Below are positions 51,282 through 60,362 of a DNA stretch of 64,000 nt, piece by piece. The stretch comes from an uncultured Opitutaceae bacterium. GTDB lineage: Bacteria; Verrucomicrobiota; Verrucomicrobiia; Opitutales; Opitutaceae. Below the pieces are notes generated by a model, which saw nothing but the letters and a program-made list of their open reading frames with translations, did no database searches and was not told the origin of the DNA. Position numbers and translations under genes: made by a program. Location of the stretch: NCBI GenBank assembly GCA_937958045.1, contig CALFXL010000058.1, positions 1 to 64,000 of the forward strand. The letters are read 5' to 3'. Position 1 is the stretch's first letter, and each line of letters opens with the position of its first letter.

Positions 51282-52667
51282 TTACGCGGCGATCTGGCTC
51301 AGCGTTTCCGCGATTTGCTCGGCGGTCGAGTCGATCGAAGAAACTGCGGCCGGTGTGGTGAAGGTCAGGCTGCTCAAGCGAGCGACGACATCGCACAAGG
51401 CACGCGATTCGCCGCCGGCTTTCTCGATTTGCGAACGCAGGCTGGTGAACATGCCGCTGAGATCGGCGCTTTCGGCCAAGTGCGCCGCTTCGACCAAGCC
51501 GGAGATCTGCGCGACTTGGAGCGTGATGATGTCTTTGCGTAGCGATTCGTTGTTGGCTTCGAGCTTGGGCAGATGGTTCCGCAATGCGCGCAGGGCTGTG
51601 GTCGTGCGGTGAAGTACCGACGCAAAGGTTTCGTGAAGCGCGCGGAGAAGTTTGTATTTTTCGGAGCGCACGACTTTGTCGCGCGTGGAGGCGATTTCGG
51701 CTTGGAAGAAGAGCGACACTTCGAGCAACAAGCGCGACTCCGAGAGATGCGATGCGACCGCGTCGATCGTGGAGGACGTGCTCGTGATGGAGGAGGCGAG
51801 ATGATCGACATCGCTGCCGAGATCGCGAGCGCAGCCGTTGAGGAAATTGGCGATGGTGCCCAAGGTCTGTCCACGCATCCCGAGCGGATCGGAGGCGAGG
51901 TGGGCGTTGAGCGCATCGATGCGAAAATTCTCCGCGAGCTCGTGAACAGCGGCGGCTTTCTCACGCATACCGACATTGAGCGAAGCGAGCTCGTCGAGTT
52001 TGCGAAACAAGTTGTTGAGCGATTCGTACACCGAGAGGCTCTGACGATAGAGCATCTCGATGCGCGACGTGCAGCGCACGGTGCTTGGGAAAAGTGAAAG
52101 TCGTTTCGCGACGAGTGCCGCGTCGCGGGCTTTGATTTCTCCATTGAGACAGTGGCGGCTGAACGCGTCGTACGTGCTGAAGCCGAGAGCCGGCAGCGCT
52201 TCGGTGAGAATGCGCTTGGAGGCTTCCATCGCCTCGGACGGGGTGAGTCCGCTGGCGAGCGCGACATTTTCGGCTTCAAGCATTTTCCCGTAGAGCGTGG
52301 CGACGGAATCGCGTAGCGGCGTCGACGGTTTGAAGCGCACGGAAAGATAGCCGTCCCTCGCGGGAAAAATCGACGCGAACACCCAGTAGTGATTTCCGTT
52401 GCGCGCTTGATTGATGACGTAGCCGAGAAACGGCTTGCGCGCGCGCACCGTTTGCCAGAGCAGCGCAAAGACCGCGCGGGGCATGTGCGGATGGCGAATC
52501 AAGTTATGCGGCTGCCCGATCATCTCGGCGAATGAGTAGCCGCTCGTCCGCGAAAACACTTCGTTGCCCGCGGTGATGATGCCGTGCTGATCCGTGGTCG
52601 AAAAGAAGAGCTCGTTGATTTCGAAGGGCTGTTCTTTGCCCGTTGGTGCCACGGATTGCTGTTTCAT
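51282..52667 (-). CDS. Soluble PAS-domain protein with degenerate chemoreceptor signalling region
   Basis: The 461-residue protein has an N-terminal Aer-type PAS domain (about 18-120: FFSTTDQHGIITAGNEVFSR, IRHPHMPRAVFALLW, GNHYWVFASIFPARDGY). Mostly helical sequence follows to the end. Residues about 240-290 (DALNAHLASDPLGMRGQTLG then TIANFLN) align with the chemoreceptor hairpin tip (LLALNAAIEAA...GFAVVADEVR) but lack the conserved Glu-rich core. There is no membrane helix. It may sense redox or ligand via PAS and signal to CheA or another partner. No che genes are in the window. Confidence 0.8.
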   Translation of the reverse strand: MKQQSVAPTGKEQPFEINELFFSTTDQHGIITAGNEVFSRTSGYSFAEMIGQPHNLIRHPHMPRAVFALLWQTVRARKPFLGYVINQARNGNHYWVFASIFPARDGYLSVRFKPSTPLRDSVATLYGKMLEAENVALASGLTPSEAMEASKRILTEALPALGFSTYDAFSRHCLNGEIKARDAALVAKRLSLFPSTVRCTSRIEMLYRQSLSVYESLNNLFRKLDELASLNVGMREKAAAVHELAENFRIDALNAHLASDPLGMRGQTLGTIANFLNGCARDLGSDVDHLASSITSTSSTIDAVASHLSESRLLLEVSLFFQAEIASTRDKVVRSEKYKLLRALHETFASVLHRTTTALRALRNHLPKLEANNESLRKDIITLQVAQISGLVEAAHLAESADLSGMFTSLRSQIEKAGGESRALCDVVARLSSLTFTTPAAVSSIDSTAEQIAETLSQIAA

Positions 52668-53097
52668 ATGTGTCTTAGGAAGGTCCGGTCAGGACCGTGG
52701 CGCGGTCAGCATGCGTTGTGCCTTGGCGGCGCAAACAACCAGCAAGTTTTTGACACAGCGAAGGGGGCATAACGGGGATTAATCACCCAATCGGTTTGCG
52801 TTGAATGGGTTTTAGAGAAATCGCCGATTATTATTCCAATTCATAGAAAGTGTGCGCGCGGAGAACGGAGGTGATCAGATCGGTCGCGCAAGGGACGAGT
52901 GTTCGCGCATGACGTGAGAACAGGCGACTTTGTTCGTGCGCTCCGGACACTTTTAGTCAGCGTCCCCGGCGCCGATCAGCGCGCGCAGAGCGGTGAACCG
53001 AAAGGCCGATACAAAATGTCGGCTCTTGACAAGGATTGCGCGCGACGGTGAATTTCACGGCTTTTCCAAAAACACAACCGTTCGAAAACCATTTCAC
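52668..53097. other. 430-bp gene-free divergent spacer
   Basis: This stretch separates the PAS/MCP-like gene from rpsP. I see no gene. A short hairpin GGTCC-GGTCA-GGACC lies at 52682-52696, near the PAS gene start; an A/T-rich patch (52826-52853) and the rpsP promoter (53026-53054) lie further right. Confidence 0.55.
53026..53054 (+). promoter_or_regulatory. Probable sigma-70 promoter of rpsP
   Basis: TTGACA (53026-53031), 17 bases, then TGAATT (53049-53054). The -35 is perfect and the -10 is weak (3 of 6). Transcription would begin near 53061, about 37 bases before the rpsP ATG. Confidence 0.55.
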
Positions 53098-53352
53098 ATG
53101 GCTCTCAAAATCCGTCTCTCGCGCGTCGGCGCCGTTCACAAACCTGTCTACCACGTTGTTGTGGCTGAGGCCCGCTCCCGTCGTGACGGCAGTCCGGTCG
53201 AATTGCTGGGCACGTACACCCCGCAGGCTAAGAGCCAGCCGCTCGTTCTCGATGCCGAGCGCGCCGAGTACTGGATCAGCAAAGGCGCTGTCCCGACCGA
53301 CACCGCCAAGTCGCTTATCAAAAAAGCCAAGAAGGCTGCTTCGGCTGCCTGA
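53098..53352 (+). CDS. rpsP: 30S ribosomal protein S16
   Basis: S16 is an essential early-assembly protein of the small subunit. The 84-residue protein has the family core MALKIRLSRVGAVHKPVYHV, VVAEARSRRDG and ELLGTYTPQ, and an Ala/Lys-rich end. ATG 53098 gives the normal start; the leader CCATTTCAC has no Shine-Dalgarno. A terminator follows within 42-69 bases of the stop, so rpsP can be transcribed alone, with read-through to trmD and rplS. rimM, which usually follows, is absent. Confidence 0.97.
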   Translation: MALKIRLSRVGAVHKPVYHVVVAEARSRRDGSPVELLGTYTPQAKSQPLVLDAERAEYWISKGAVPTDTAKSLIKKAKKAASAA

Positions 53353-53392
53353 TTTTTGCCGACCACGCGCTAAACGCGTCGCGCCATTTCCC

Positions 53393-53421
53393 AAGCCTCG
53401 GATGCGTTCCGGGGCTTTTTT
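53393..53421 (+). terminator. Terminator or attenuator between rpsP and trmD
   Basis: AAGCCTCGGA-TGCG-TTCCGGGGCTT followed by a T run gives a stable hairpin with one G-T pair. It may uncouple rpsP from trmD-rplS or lower read-through. Confidence 0.8.
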
Positions 53422-53468
53422 ATTCCTGGCGTCTGGTCCACTGCCGTCTTGCTCACTGATTTTTTGTC

Positions 53469-54167
53469 ATGCCGCTTCACATCGATCTGCTGACGTTGTT
53501 TCCGCGCATGCTCGATGGCTTCCTCGGTGAAAGCATCCTGGGGAAGGGCATCGCCGCGAAACTGCTTTCGGTGCAAGTCCACGATTTGCGCGCGTGGACG
53601 ACGGACAAACATAAGACCGCCGACGATCGTCCTTTTGGCGGAGGCGCCGGCATGGTGATGAAACCCGAGCCGGTTTTCGCCGCGATCGAGCAACTGCAGA
53701 CGCCCGGTTGCCGTCGCATTTATCTCACGCCCGATGGCGTGCCGTTTTCGTCGGCGATCGCGCAGGATCTCGCGCAACAGTCGCACATCATTTTTCTCAG
53801 CGGTCATTACGAAGGCATCGATCAACGCATCCGCGATTGTGTGATCGATCAGGAGATCAGCATCGGCGATTATGTGCTCACAAACGGTACGCTGGCCGCC
53901 GCGGTGGTGATCGATGCGCTCAGTCGCTTTATTCCAGGTGTGTTGGGGGAAGAAAAGTCATTGACGCACGAATCGCACACCGGCACGTTGCTCGACTTTC
54001 CTCAATACACGCGTCCCGCCGAATTTCGCGGCATGTCCGTGCCAGACGTCCTCCTGTCGGGCGATCACGGCAAAATCGAGAAGTGGCGGTACGCGCAGCG
54101 ATTGGAGAAAACCCGCCAAGTCCGCCCAGATTTATTCGAAAAACACCGTCATGAATCCCGTCATTAA
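53469..54167 (+). CDS. trmD: tRNA (guanine(37)-N1)-methyltransferase TrmD
   Basis: TrmD methylates G37 next to the anticodon of CCN-, CUN- and CGG-reading tRNAs, preventing +1 frameshifts. The 232-residue knotted SPOUT enzyme has RPFGGGAGMVMKPEP, LSGHYEGIDQR, ISIGDYVLTNG and the C-terminal DNA/RNA-binding tail. The start follows TGATTTTTTGTC, without Shine-Dalgarno. Its 3' end overlaps rplS by 17 bases. rimM is missing between rpsP and trmD. Confidence 0.98.
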   Translation: MPLHIDLLTLFPRMLDGFLGESILGKGIAAKLLSVQVHDLRAWTTDKHKTADDRPFGGGAGMVMKPEPVFAAIEQLQTPGCRRIYLTPDGVPFSSAIAQDLAQQSHIIFLSGHYEGIDQRIRDCVIDQEISIGDYVLTNGTLAAAVVIDALSRFIPGVLGEEKSLTHESHTGTLLDFPQYTRPAEFRGMSVPDVLLSGDHGKIEKWRYAQRLEKTRQVRPDLFEKHRHESRH

Positions 54168-54519
54168 AGAAATCACCGCCCACCAAGTGAAGAGCGACCT
54201 GCCGCCGTTCAAGGTTGGCGATGGCGTGCGCGTGCACACCAAAGTACGCGAGGGCGACAAAGAGCGTATCCAGGTTTTTGCTGGCATCGTCATCGCCCGC
54301 AAAGGCACGGGCATCCATGAGACGTTCACCGTCCGTCGTATCAGCTACGGCGAAGGCGTGGAGCGCGTGTTCCCGGTTAATTCTCCCAACATCGAAAAGA
54401 TCGAAGTGGAGAAGGAGTCGGAAGCGATGAAGGCCCGCCTCTATTATCTCCGTCAGCGCCTCGGCAAGGCCGCCGTCGCCGTGAAGGTGAAGCGCAACCG
54501 CGCCGCCGCCGCCAAGTAA
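54151..54519 (+). CDS. rplS: 50S ribosomal protein L19
   Basis: L19 lies at the 30S-50S interface. The 122-residue protein has PPFKVGDGVRVHTKVREGDK, RIQVFAGIVIARKG, TFTVRRISYGEGVERVFP and the C-terminal KARLYYLRQRLGKAA, followed by a short Lys/Ala tail. It starts 17 bases inside the end of trmD, so translation of the two is coupled. A strong terminator ends the unit. Confidence 0.98.
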   Translation: MNPVIKEITAHQVKSDLPPFKVGDGVRVHTKVREGDKERIQVFAGIVIARKGTGIHETFTVRRISYGEGVERVFPVNSPNIEKIEVEKESEAMKARLYYLRQRLGKAAVAVKVKRNRAAAAK

Positions 54520-54550
54520 TCCGTCGCAACCGCGCCGCGATCTCTTTCTC

Positions 54551-54580
54551 AAAGCGAGCCCATCCCGGGCTCGCTTTTTT
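54551..54580 (+). terminator. Terminator of rpsP-trmD-rplS unit
   Basis: AAAGCGAGCCC-AT-CCCGGGCTCGCTTTTTT forms a strong hairpin with T6, 31 bases after rplS. Confidence 0.9.
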
Positions 54581-54698
54581 GTTGGTGGGATTGCCCGAAT
54601 TTCGGCTTCCACCCCGCGCAGTCCGCGGCTTAATCCTTCAATTTCCGGTCACGTGCGCGCGTCCCGCGCGAAGCCGTCAACGTTCATCCCCTTTCCTC

Positions 54699-56690
54699 AT
54701 GAAACTCGAAACAGAAATCCTCGCGAAAGCCTGCGCTCAAGCCCGTGGTCTGGCCATCGATGCCGTCCATAAATGCTCTTCCGGCCACCTCGGCCTGCCG
54801 CTCGGCGCGACCGAAATCGGCGCCGTCCTTTTCGGGAACGCCCTCGTCCACAACCCCGACGATCCCAAATGGCTCAACCGCGACCGCTTCATCCTGTCCG
54901 CCGGCCATGGCTCGATGTTCATCTACACCTGGCTGCACCTCAGCGGCTACGATCTGCCGCTCGAAGAACTGAAGAACTTCCGTCAGCTCCACAGCAAGAC
55001 CCCGGGCCATCCTGAATTCCACGAGACCCCCGGCGTCGAAGCCACCACCGGTCCGCTCGGCCAAGGTATCGCCAACGCCGTCGGTTACGCCGTTTCCGCC
55101 AAGATGGCCGAAGCGCGTTTCAACACGCCCGAGCACACGATCTTCGATCACCATGTCATCGCGCTCGCCGGCGACGGCTGCATGCAGGAAGGCGTCGCGC
55201 TCGAAGCCGTTGCCTTCGCCGGTCACCAAGGCCTCGACAACCTTATCCTCATTTACGACGCGAACGACGTCACCCTCGACGCGATGGCCGACAAATCGCA
55301 GAGCGACGATGTCGTGAAACGCTTCAAGTCGATCGGCTGGGATGTCCAAGTCCTCGTCGATGGCCACGACCAAGTCGCCATTTTGAAGGCGATCAACAAG
55401 GCCAAGAAAGCCACCTCCGGCAAACCCCAGCTCATCGTTGCCAAGACGATCATCGGCAAAGGCATTCCGGAGGTGCAGGGCACGCAAAAGGGGCACGGCG
55501 AAGGTGGCGCCAAGTTTGCCGACGGCGCTCGCGCCGGTCTCGGTCTGCCCGCCGATCAGCACTTCTATATCAGCGACGACGTCCGCGAATATTTCGCGAA
55601 CCACAAGAAGCGCCTCATCCGCAACTACAAGAAGTGGCTCAAAACCTTCGAAGCGTGGAAAGCCGCCAACCCGGACAAAGCCGCTCTCCTCGAATCGCGC
55701 AACACGCCGATCAATGCCGAGAACCTGCTCGCGCAGATCCCGGTGTTCCCGACTGACGCCAAGCTCGCGACTCGCGCCGCCGGCCGCGATGTGCTCCAAC
55801 CCATCGCCGCCGCTCAGCCGCTCTTCATCTCCGGCAGCGCCGACCTCTACGGCTCGACGCTCAACTACATCGCCGCGGACAAGGACTTCGACAAAACCAA
55901 CCGCGCCGGCCGCAACATCCGTTTCGGCATTCGCGAACACGCGATGGCCGCGATCAACAACGGTATCGCGTACGACGGCATTTTCCGCACTTCGTGCGCG
56001 ACCTTCCTCGTGTTCGCCGACTATGCACGTCCGTCGATCCGTCTCGCCGCGCTCGCGAAGCTGCCCGTCACCTACATCTTCACGCACGATTCGATCGGTG
56101 TGGGTGAAGACGGTCCGACGCACCAGCCCGTGGAAACGGTCTCCGGTCTCCGCGTGATTCCGAATCTCGACGTCATCCGTCCCGCCGATCCCGAGGAAAC
56201 CGCCGGCGCTTTTGCCGCGGCTCTCGAACGTCAGGATGGCCCGACGCTCCTCGCGCTCACCCGTCAAAACCTCCCGAACCTCAACGAGATTCCGGTCGAA
56301 ATCCGCCGTCAGGGCGTGCTCAAGGGTGCGTACATCGCCGTGAAGGAAACGGCGGAACTCACGCACATTCTCCTCGCCTCCGGCTCCGAAGTGCAGCTCG
56401 CGGTCGCCGCGGCCAAGCAGCTCGGCGCGGGCGTGCGCGTTGTTTCCGTGCCGTCGTTCGAACGCTTCAACCGTCAGTCGGCCGAGTATCGCGAGTCGGT
56501 GCTCCCGAGCTCGGTTCGCAAGCGCATCGCGATCGAAGCCGGTGTCACCGGCCTCTGGTACCAGTACGTCGGCCTCGAAGGCAAAGTCATCGGCATCGAC
56601 CGCTTCGGTATCAGCGCTCCCGGCGCGACGGTCTTCAAGGAGCTCGGCATCACCGCCGAAGCCGTTGTCGCAGCCGCGCAGTCGCTGTAA
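54699..56690 (+). CDS. tkt: Transketolase
   Basis: Transketolase moves two-carbon units between sugar phosphates in the pentose phosphate pathway with thiamine diphosphate. The 663-residue protein has the N-terminal motif HKCSSGHLGLPLGA, the TPP motif GDGCMQEGVALEAVAFAG, the second domain GIREHAMAAINNGIAYDG and the catalytic FTHDSIGVGEDGPTHQPVE. The frame is open upstream, but ATG 54699 (MKLETEILAKAC) is the family start. The leader CATCCCCTTTCCTC is pure pyrimidine except one A. A strong terminator follows. Confidence 0.98.
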   Translation: MKLETEILAKACAQARGLAIDAVHKCSSGHLGLPLGATEIGAVLFGNALVHNPDDPKWLNRDRFILSAGHGSMFIYTWLHLSGYDLPLEELKNFRQLHSKTPGHPEFHETPGVEATTGPLGQGIANAVGYAVSAKMAEARFNTPEHTIFDHHVIALAGDGCMQEGVALEAVAFAGHQGLDNLILIYDANDVTLDAMADKSQSDDVVKRFKSIGWDVQVLVDGHDQVAILKAINKAKKATSGKPQLIVAKTIIGKGIPEVQGTQKGHGEGGAKFADGARAGLGLPADQHFYISDDVREYFANHKKRLIRNYKKWLKTFEAWKAANPDKAALLESRNTPINAENLLAQIPVFPTDAKLATRAAGRDVLQPIAAAQPLFISGSADLYGSTLNYIAADKDFDKTNRAGRNIRFGIREHAMAAINNGIAYDGIFRTSCATFLVFADYARPSIRLAALAKLPVTYIFTHDSIGVGEDGPTHQPVETVSGLRVIPNLDVIRPADPEETAGAFAAALERQDGPTLLALTRQNLPNLNEIPVEIRRQGVLKGAYIAVKETAELTHILLASGSEVQLAVAAAKQLGAGVRVVSVPSFERFNRQSAEYRESVLPSSVRKRIAIEAGVTGLWYQYVGLEGKVIGIDRFGISAPGATVFKELGITAEAVVAAAQSL

Positions 56691-56719
56691 CCAAAAAACG
56701 GATACATTCGCTTTAACGC

Positions 56720-56751
56720 AAAAGGCGGCTCTTCACCGAGCCGCCTTTTTT
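56720..56751 (+). terminator. Terminator of tkt
   Basis: AAAAGGCGGCTC-TTCACC-GAGCCGCCTTTTTT: a 10-bp stem and T tract, 29 bases after the tkt stop. Confidence 0.9.
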
Positions 56752-56786
56752 ATGAGCAAGTGTAATTGTTCGCAGCGAAGCGGGCA

Positions 56787-56837
56787 GGGACCGTTGTCCC
56801 CACGCGTCGGAGAAATGTTGCACAGCATCCGACGACG
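56787..56837. repeat. Two hairpins in the tkt-rlmN spacer
   Basis: GGGAC-CGTT-GTCCC (56787-56800) and a longer stem CGTCGGA/TCCGACG with an inner TGTTG-CA-CAGCA stem (about 56803-56837). No T tract and no gene. They could be RNA structures or REP-like palindromes. Confidence 0.45.
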
Positions 56838-56913
56838 AAATGGGAACGCGTACCACGACGCGTCAGAAACAACGCGCCCTCAAAAACGCCGCGATTGCCG
56901 AGCGCGCTTGAGA

Positions 56914-58032
56914 TCACGCGCTGGTCGCGAGCTCGCGTTCCTTTTCCGTTTTTAGTCGGAGCTGACCGCAGGCGGCGTCGATGTCGTGGCCTTTTTCGCG
57001 ACGTAACGTGACGGGGATGCGCGCGGCGCGCAGCACATCGGCGAAGTCTTCCTGGCGTTTCACGCTGGGGCGTTTCCACGGCAGACCTTCGACGGTGTTG
57101 TAAGGAATCAGATTCACGTGCGCATGCAGATCGCGCGCGATGTCGCGAAGCTCGCCCGCCTGCTCGATCGAGTCGTTCACATCTTCGATCAAGATGAACT
57201 CGAGCGTCACCATGCGGCCATGTTTCTCCGAAAATGTTTTCACCGCGGGCAGCAGTTTGCTGAGGGGATAGGCCTTGTTGACGGGCATGATTTTCTCCCG
57301 GACTTCGTCGGTCGCGCCGTGAAGCGAAACCGCGAGACGGAAGCCGAGCGGCTCATCGGCGAGCTTGAGGATTTTTGGCACCAGACCGCTGGTGGAAATG
57401 GTGATGCGGCGCGCGCCGAACCCGAGGCCCCAGTCGGCGTTGAGAATGGTGAGCGCGCGAACGAGCGCGTCGTAGTTCGCGAGCGGTTCGCCCATGCCCA
57501 TGACCACGATGTTGTCGAAAGACGCGATTTCTTCGCGGGCGCGGAGGGTGCGGCTGTCCTCGCGATAACACACCTGCAAAAGCTGCGCGACGATCTCGCC
57601 CGCGCTAAGGTCGCGTTTCCACCCGGCGAGCCCGCTCGCGCAAAACGCGCACGCCATCGCGCAACCGACTTGGGTGGAGATGCAGATGGTTTTGCGCGAA
57701 TGCTCGATGCCGACGCCATCCTGCGGCGCGCGGATGATGACGGTCTCGATGAGTGATTTGTCGCCGAGTTCGAGGAGGAGCTTGTCGGTGACGTCGGCCG
57801 ATTGTTTGCCGAGCACGAGTGAAGCGGGCATGAGCTCGAAAGTCTCCGCGAGCCACGCGCGCAGCGGCTTCGAGAGATTGGTCATGTCGTCCCACGAACG
57901 CGCGCGTTTTTTGTAGATCCATTCGAGGATCTGTTTGGCCCGAAACGCGGGCTCGCCGCGCGCGCGGAGTTTTTCCGTGAGCGAGTCGAGAGTTTCGCCG
58001 GTGATCGGCGGTTTGGCGGGCGTGAACTTCAT
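56914..58032 (-). CDS. rlmN: Dual-specificity rRNA/tRNA methyltransferase RlmN
   Basis: RlmN is a radical SAM enzyme that makes 2-methyladenosine in 23S rRNA and some tRNAs. The 372-residue protein has the cluster-binding CAMACAFC and the helpers GMGEPLANYD, ISTSGLVP and LAVSLHGATDEVR. The methyl-carrying cysteine near the end is in IDAACGQLR. The length is normal. It is convergent with tkt and separated from the glycosidase gene by 46 bases. The leader GCGCGTCCC has no Shine-Dalgarno. Confidence 0.98.
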   Translation of the reverse strand: MKFTPAKPPITGETLDSLTEKLRARGEPAFRAKQILEWIYKKRARSWDDMTNLSKPLRAWLAETFELMPASLVLGKQSADVTDKLLLELGDKSLIETVIIRAPQDGVGIEHSRKTICISTQVGCAMACAFCASGLAGWKRDLSAGEIVAQLLQVCYREDSRTLRAREEIASFDNIVVMGMGEPLANYDALVRALTILNADWGLGFGARRITISTSGLVPKILKLADEPLGFRLAVSLHGATDEVREKIMPVNKAYPLSKLLPAVKTFSEKHGRMVTLEFILIEDVNDSIEQAGELRDIARDLHAHVNLIPYNTVEGLPWKRPSVKRQEDFADVLRAARIPVTLRREKGHDIDAACGQLRLKTEKERELATSA

Positions 58033-58078
58033 GGGACGCGCGACGATAGGCCCGCGCGTCCACGGTGCAAGCGACGGC

Positions 58079-60250
58079 TCAGGGGAGGCGTTTCACGCCT
58101 TCGGCGCGGATGGTCCAGGTGCCGTCTTTGGGGAAGCCGGGGAATTCTTCCGTGCAACCGTCCCACCCGGCGACCATGAGCGCGATGGCCGAGAGGAAGG
58201 CGCCGTTGGCGGGAAGATAAACCGCGATCTCGCGTTTGCGTGCGCCGGGTGGGGCGTCTTTGGGAAGGGCTTCGTCGCTGCGCACCGGCGCGTGGCCGGT
58301 GGGGAGATATTTGTTGTTGGGGCCTTCGCGCATGAGCACTTCGAGCGCTTCGGCGGGACGACCGAGGCGGGTGGCGGTCATGGCGACGAGCGGATAATCC
58401 CAGCCCCAAATTTTCGTTTCCCAATCCCATTGCTGCAGCACGCCGGTGAGCGTGCGGTCCATCGTGGCGCGATCGACGTCGGGGCCGCCGGGAAGGAAAC
58501 CGAGCGGCATGAGCATCTGCGGATGATCGTGGCGACTCTCGATGTTGTCCCAGGTGTCGGGTTGCGATTCGAGTGCGACGTACATGCCGTGGCGCTGCGG
58601 GAGTGGCGAAAGGTTGTTGATGACGTGATCCCATTTTTCTTCGCGCGGCAGACCGAGGCGCTTGCGCCACTGCTGCGCGACGTCGAGCGCCCAACGCCAG
58701 TAAGAGAGCTCGAAGCCGGGATTCTGGCTGGTGGCTTGATCGCCGATTTCCTGGGCTATCCAGAGCGGCGGGCCGAGGACGTATTGTTTGCGCGCGGGAT
58801 CGAACCACACCATCGACGCGAGGCAGTCGGCGGTTTCGAGGACGAGGTCGCGATACTTGGCGAGTGTGGCGGGCGTGGGGTTGTTGCGATAGAGGAGTTC
58901 GCAAAGATAAACCATGTGCGGCTGGTTCCAGACGATGAGCGGAGGGCCGCCGGGGCTTTCGCGCATCTCGGGGCCGGTCATCTTTGCCCAACGCGCGCCT
59001 TTCCATCCGCGGAATTTTGCGAGTTCGCGCGCGGCGGGGAGCTGGGATTGGTACCAATCGAGATTTTTTTCTAGCAACGCGTCGCGACCGAAAAGCGCGA
59101 AGTGCGCCGTGTGCCACCAGATCATCTCGGTGTGATGTTTGCCGTACCACGTGCTGCACGTGAGACCGCTTTCCTGAGGAGGAACATCGCCGGCCATCTG
59201 CACGGCCATGAGGTATTGCGAGAGGACGATGCGCTCTTCGATTTTCTTCGCGAGCGGGTTGGTGCTGCCGGTGAAGTCGATGGCGGCACCGGAGAGCCAG
59301 AAGGACTTCCAGTGGGCGGCGGATTTTTTGAAGTAACTCGGATTGTCGAAAAAGAAACGTGAGGTGTTTGCGACGATCGGGCTGGACGCACTGAAATCGA
59401 GTCCAAGATCAAGAATGCCTTTGGATGACTCGTCTTTGATCAAAAATGTGTGCGGTCCTCTTTCAACGACCGGTGTGGTCGTCGAAACGAAGTACCTCGT
59501 GGTTCCGATTTCGCGTGCGATGACATTCTGTTCCGTGAGCCTCGAGCTATGCGATTCCGGCTGGCTCCAATCCAACCCCGGCGTGTTTTTGACGTCGAGT
59601 TTGTGGCCGCGGGGGAAGGCGAGGCGGACGCGTAGTTTTCCTTTGGATACAAGCTCGGATTCGATGCGGAGCGCGACCGTGTCACTGTCGGGGGCGCAGG
59701 CGGTGGTTACTTTGACCGGCACGCCGTCGAGTTTGAACTGGCTGGTGACGATGCCGGTCCACAGGTCGAGGGTTTGGTTGGGTTCTTGAATATCCTCGGG
59801 CGCAAGCGGCGTGCCGTCGGCCTTGTCGTATTCGAGGGAGACCTGCGCGAGCGGGTGGTTGCGCGGGTTGGTGCGCAGGTATTGACCGGCAGGCGTGGAG
59901 GCGAGGGTGGCGTACGGTTGCTCGCTGCCGTCGGGGTGTTTGTAGAGCTTGGAGGCGTCGGCGAGGGTGTAGTTGTTGGGATTCGGGTCGGTGACCCAGC
60001 ACCAGCGGGAGAGGATTTCGACGGGAATGCCGTTGCGGTGATGAAACTCCGCGAAGGTCTGCATGCCGGTGATGTCGCAGCCGAAGGCGAAGTTGCCGTT
60101 GCCGACGGTGAGTGTGGCGTCGGGATCAACGCGCGTGATGACGGGGTTGTGGCGCGTGACGAGTGTGTGGCGGTCGATCTTTTCGGCGGCGCGGGCGAAT
60201 GACAGGGTGCAGACGAGGACGAGCAGGGCAGTGGCGAAGGGGAGTCGCAT
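58079..60250 (-). CDS. Exported six-hairpin glycosidase-like protein
   Basis: The 723-residue precursor has a signal peptide (1-21, ending FARA). An N-terminal beta-sandwich-like part (about 30-330: ATLTVGNGNFAFGCDITGMQ) is followed by an (alpha/alpha)6-barrel-like domain (about 340-700) with STWYGKHHTEMIWWHTAHF and QPDTWDNIESRHDHPQMLMP. This layout resembles GH65/GH95-like enzymes acting on alpha-linked oligosaccharides. I cannot fix the exact family or the substrate. ATG 60250 is chosen because it starts the signal peptide. Confidence 0.8.
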   Translation of the reverse strand: MRLPFATALLVLVCTLSFARAAEKIDRHTLVTRHNPVITRVDPDATLTVGNGNFAFGCDITGMQTFAEFHHRNGIPVEILSRWCWVTDPNPNNYTLADASKLYKHPDGSEQPYATLASTPAGQYLRTNPRNHPLAQVSLEYDKADGTPLAPEDIQEPNQTLDLWTGIVTSQFKLDGVPVKVTTACAPDSDTVALRIESELVSKGKLRVRLAFPRGHKLDVKNTPGLDWSQPESHSSRLTEQNVIAREIGTTRYFVSTTTPVVERGPHTFLIKDESSKGILDLGLDFSASSPIVANTSRFFFDNPSYFKKSAAHWKSFWLSGAAIDFTGSTNPLAKKIEERIVLSQYLMAVQMAGDVPPQESGLTCSTWYGKHHTEMIWWHTAHFALFGRDALLEKNLDWYQSQLPAARELAKFRGWKGARWAKMTGPEMRESPGGPPLIVWNQPHMVYLCELLYRNNPTPATLAKYRDLVLETADCLASMVWFDPARKQYVLGPPLWIAQEIGDQATSQNPGFELSYWRWALDVAQQWRKRLGLPREEKWDHVINNLSPLPQRHGMYVALESQPDTWDNIESRHDHPQMLMPLGFLPGGPDVDRATMDRTLTGVLQQWDWETKIWGWDYPLVAMTATRLGRPAEALEVLMREGPNNKYLPTGHAPVRSDEALPKDAPPGARKREIAVYLPANGAFLSAIALMVAGWDGCTEEFPGFPKDGTWTIRAEGVKRLP

Positions 60251-60362
60251 GGTTGAGGAAAGCGGACGAGGGGAGACAGGAAGCGGCAAAAGGGGATTCG
60301 TGCGGACAGTACAAAACGAATGCGGCTCGGTGGAAGGTTGTTCTCGGTTTCGGGAGTGGGGC

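Noticed and set aside
54684..56366. 560-codon minus-strand open frame
   Set aside because: Antisense to tkt with no recognisable domain.
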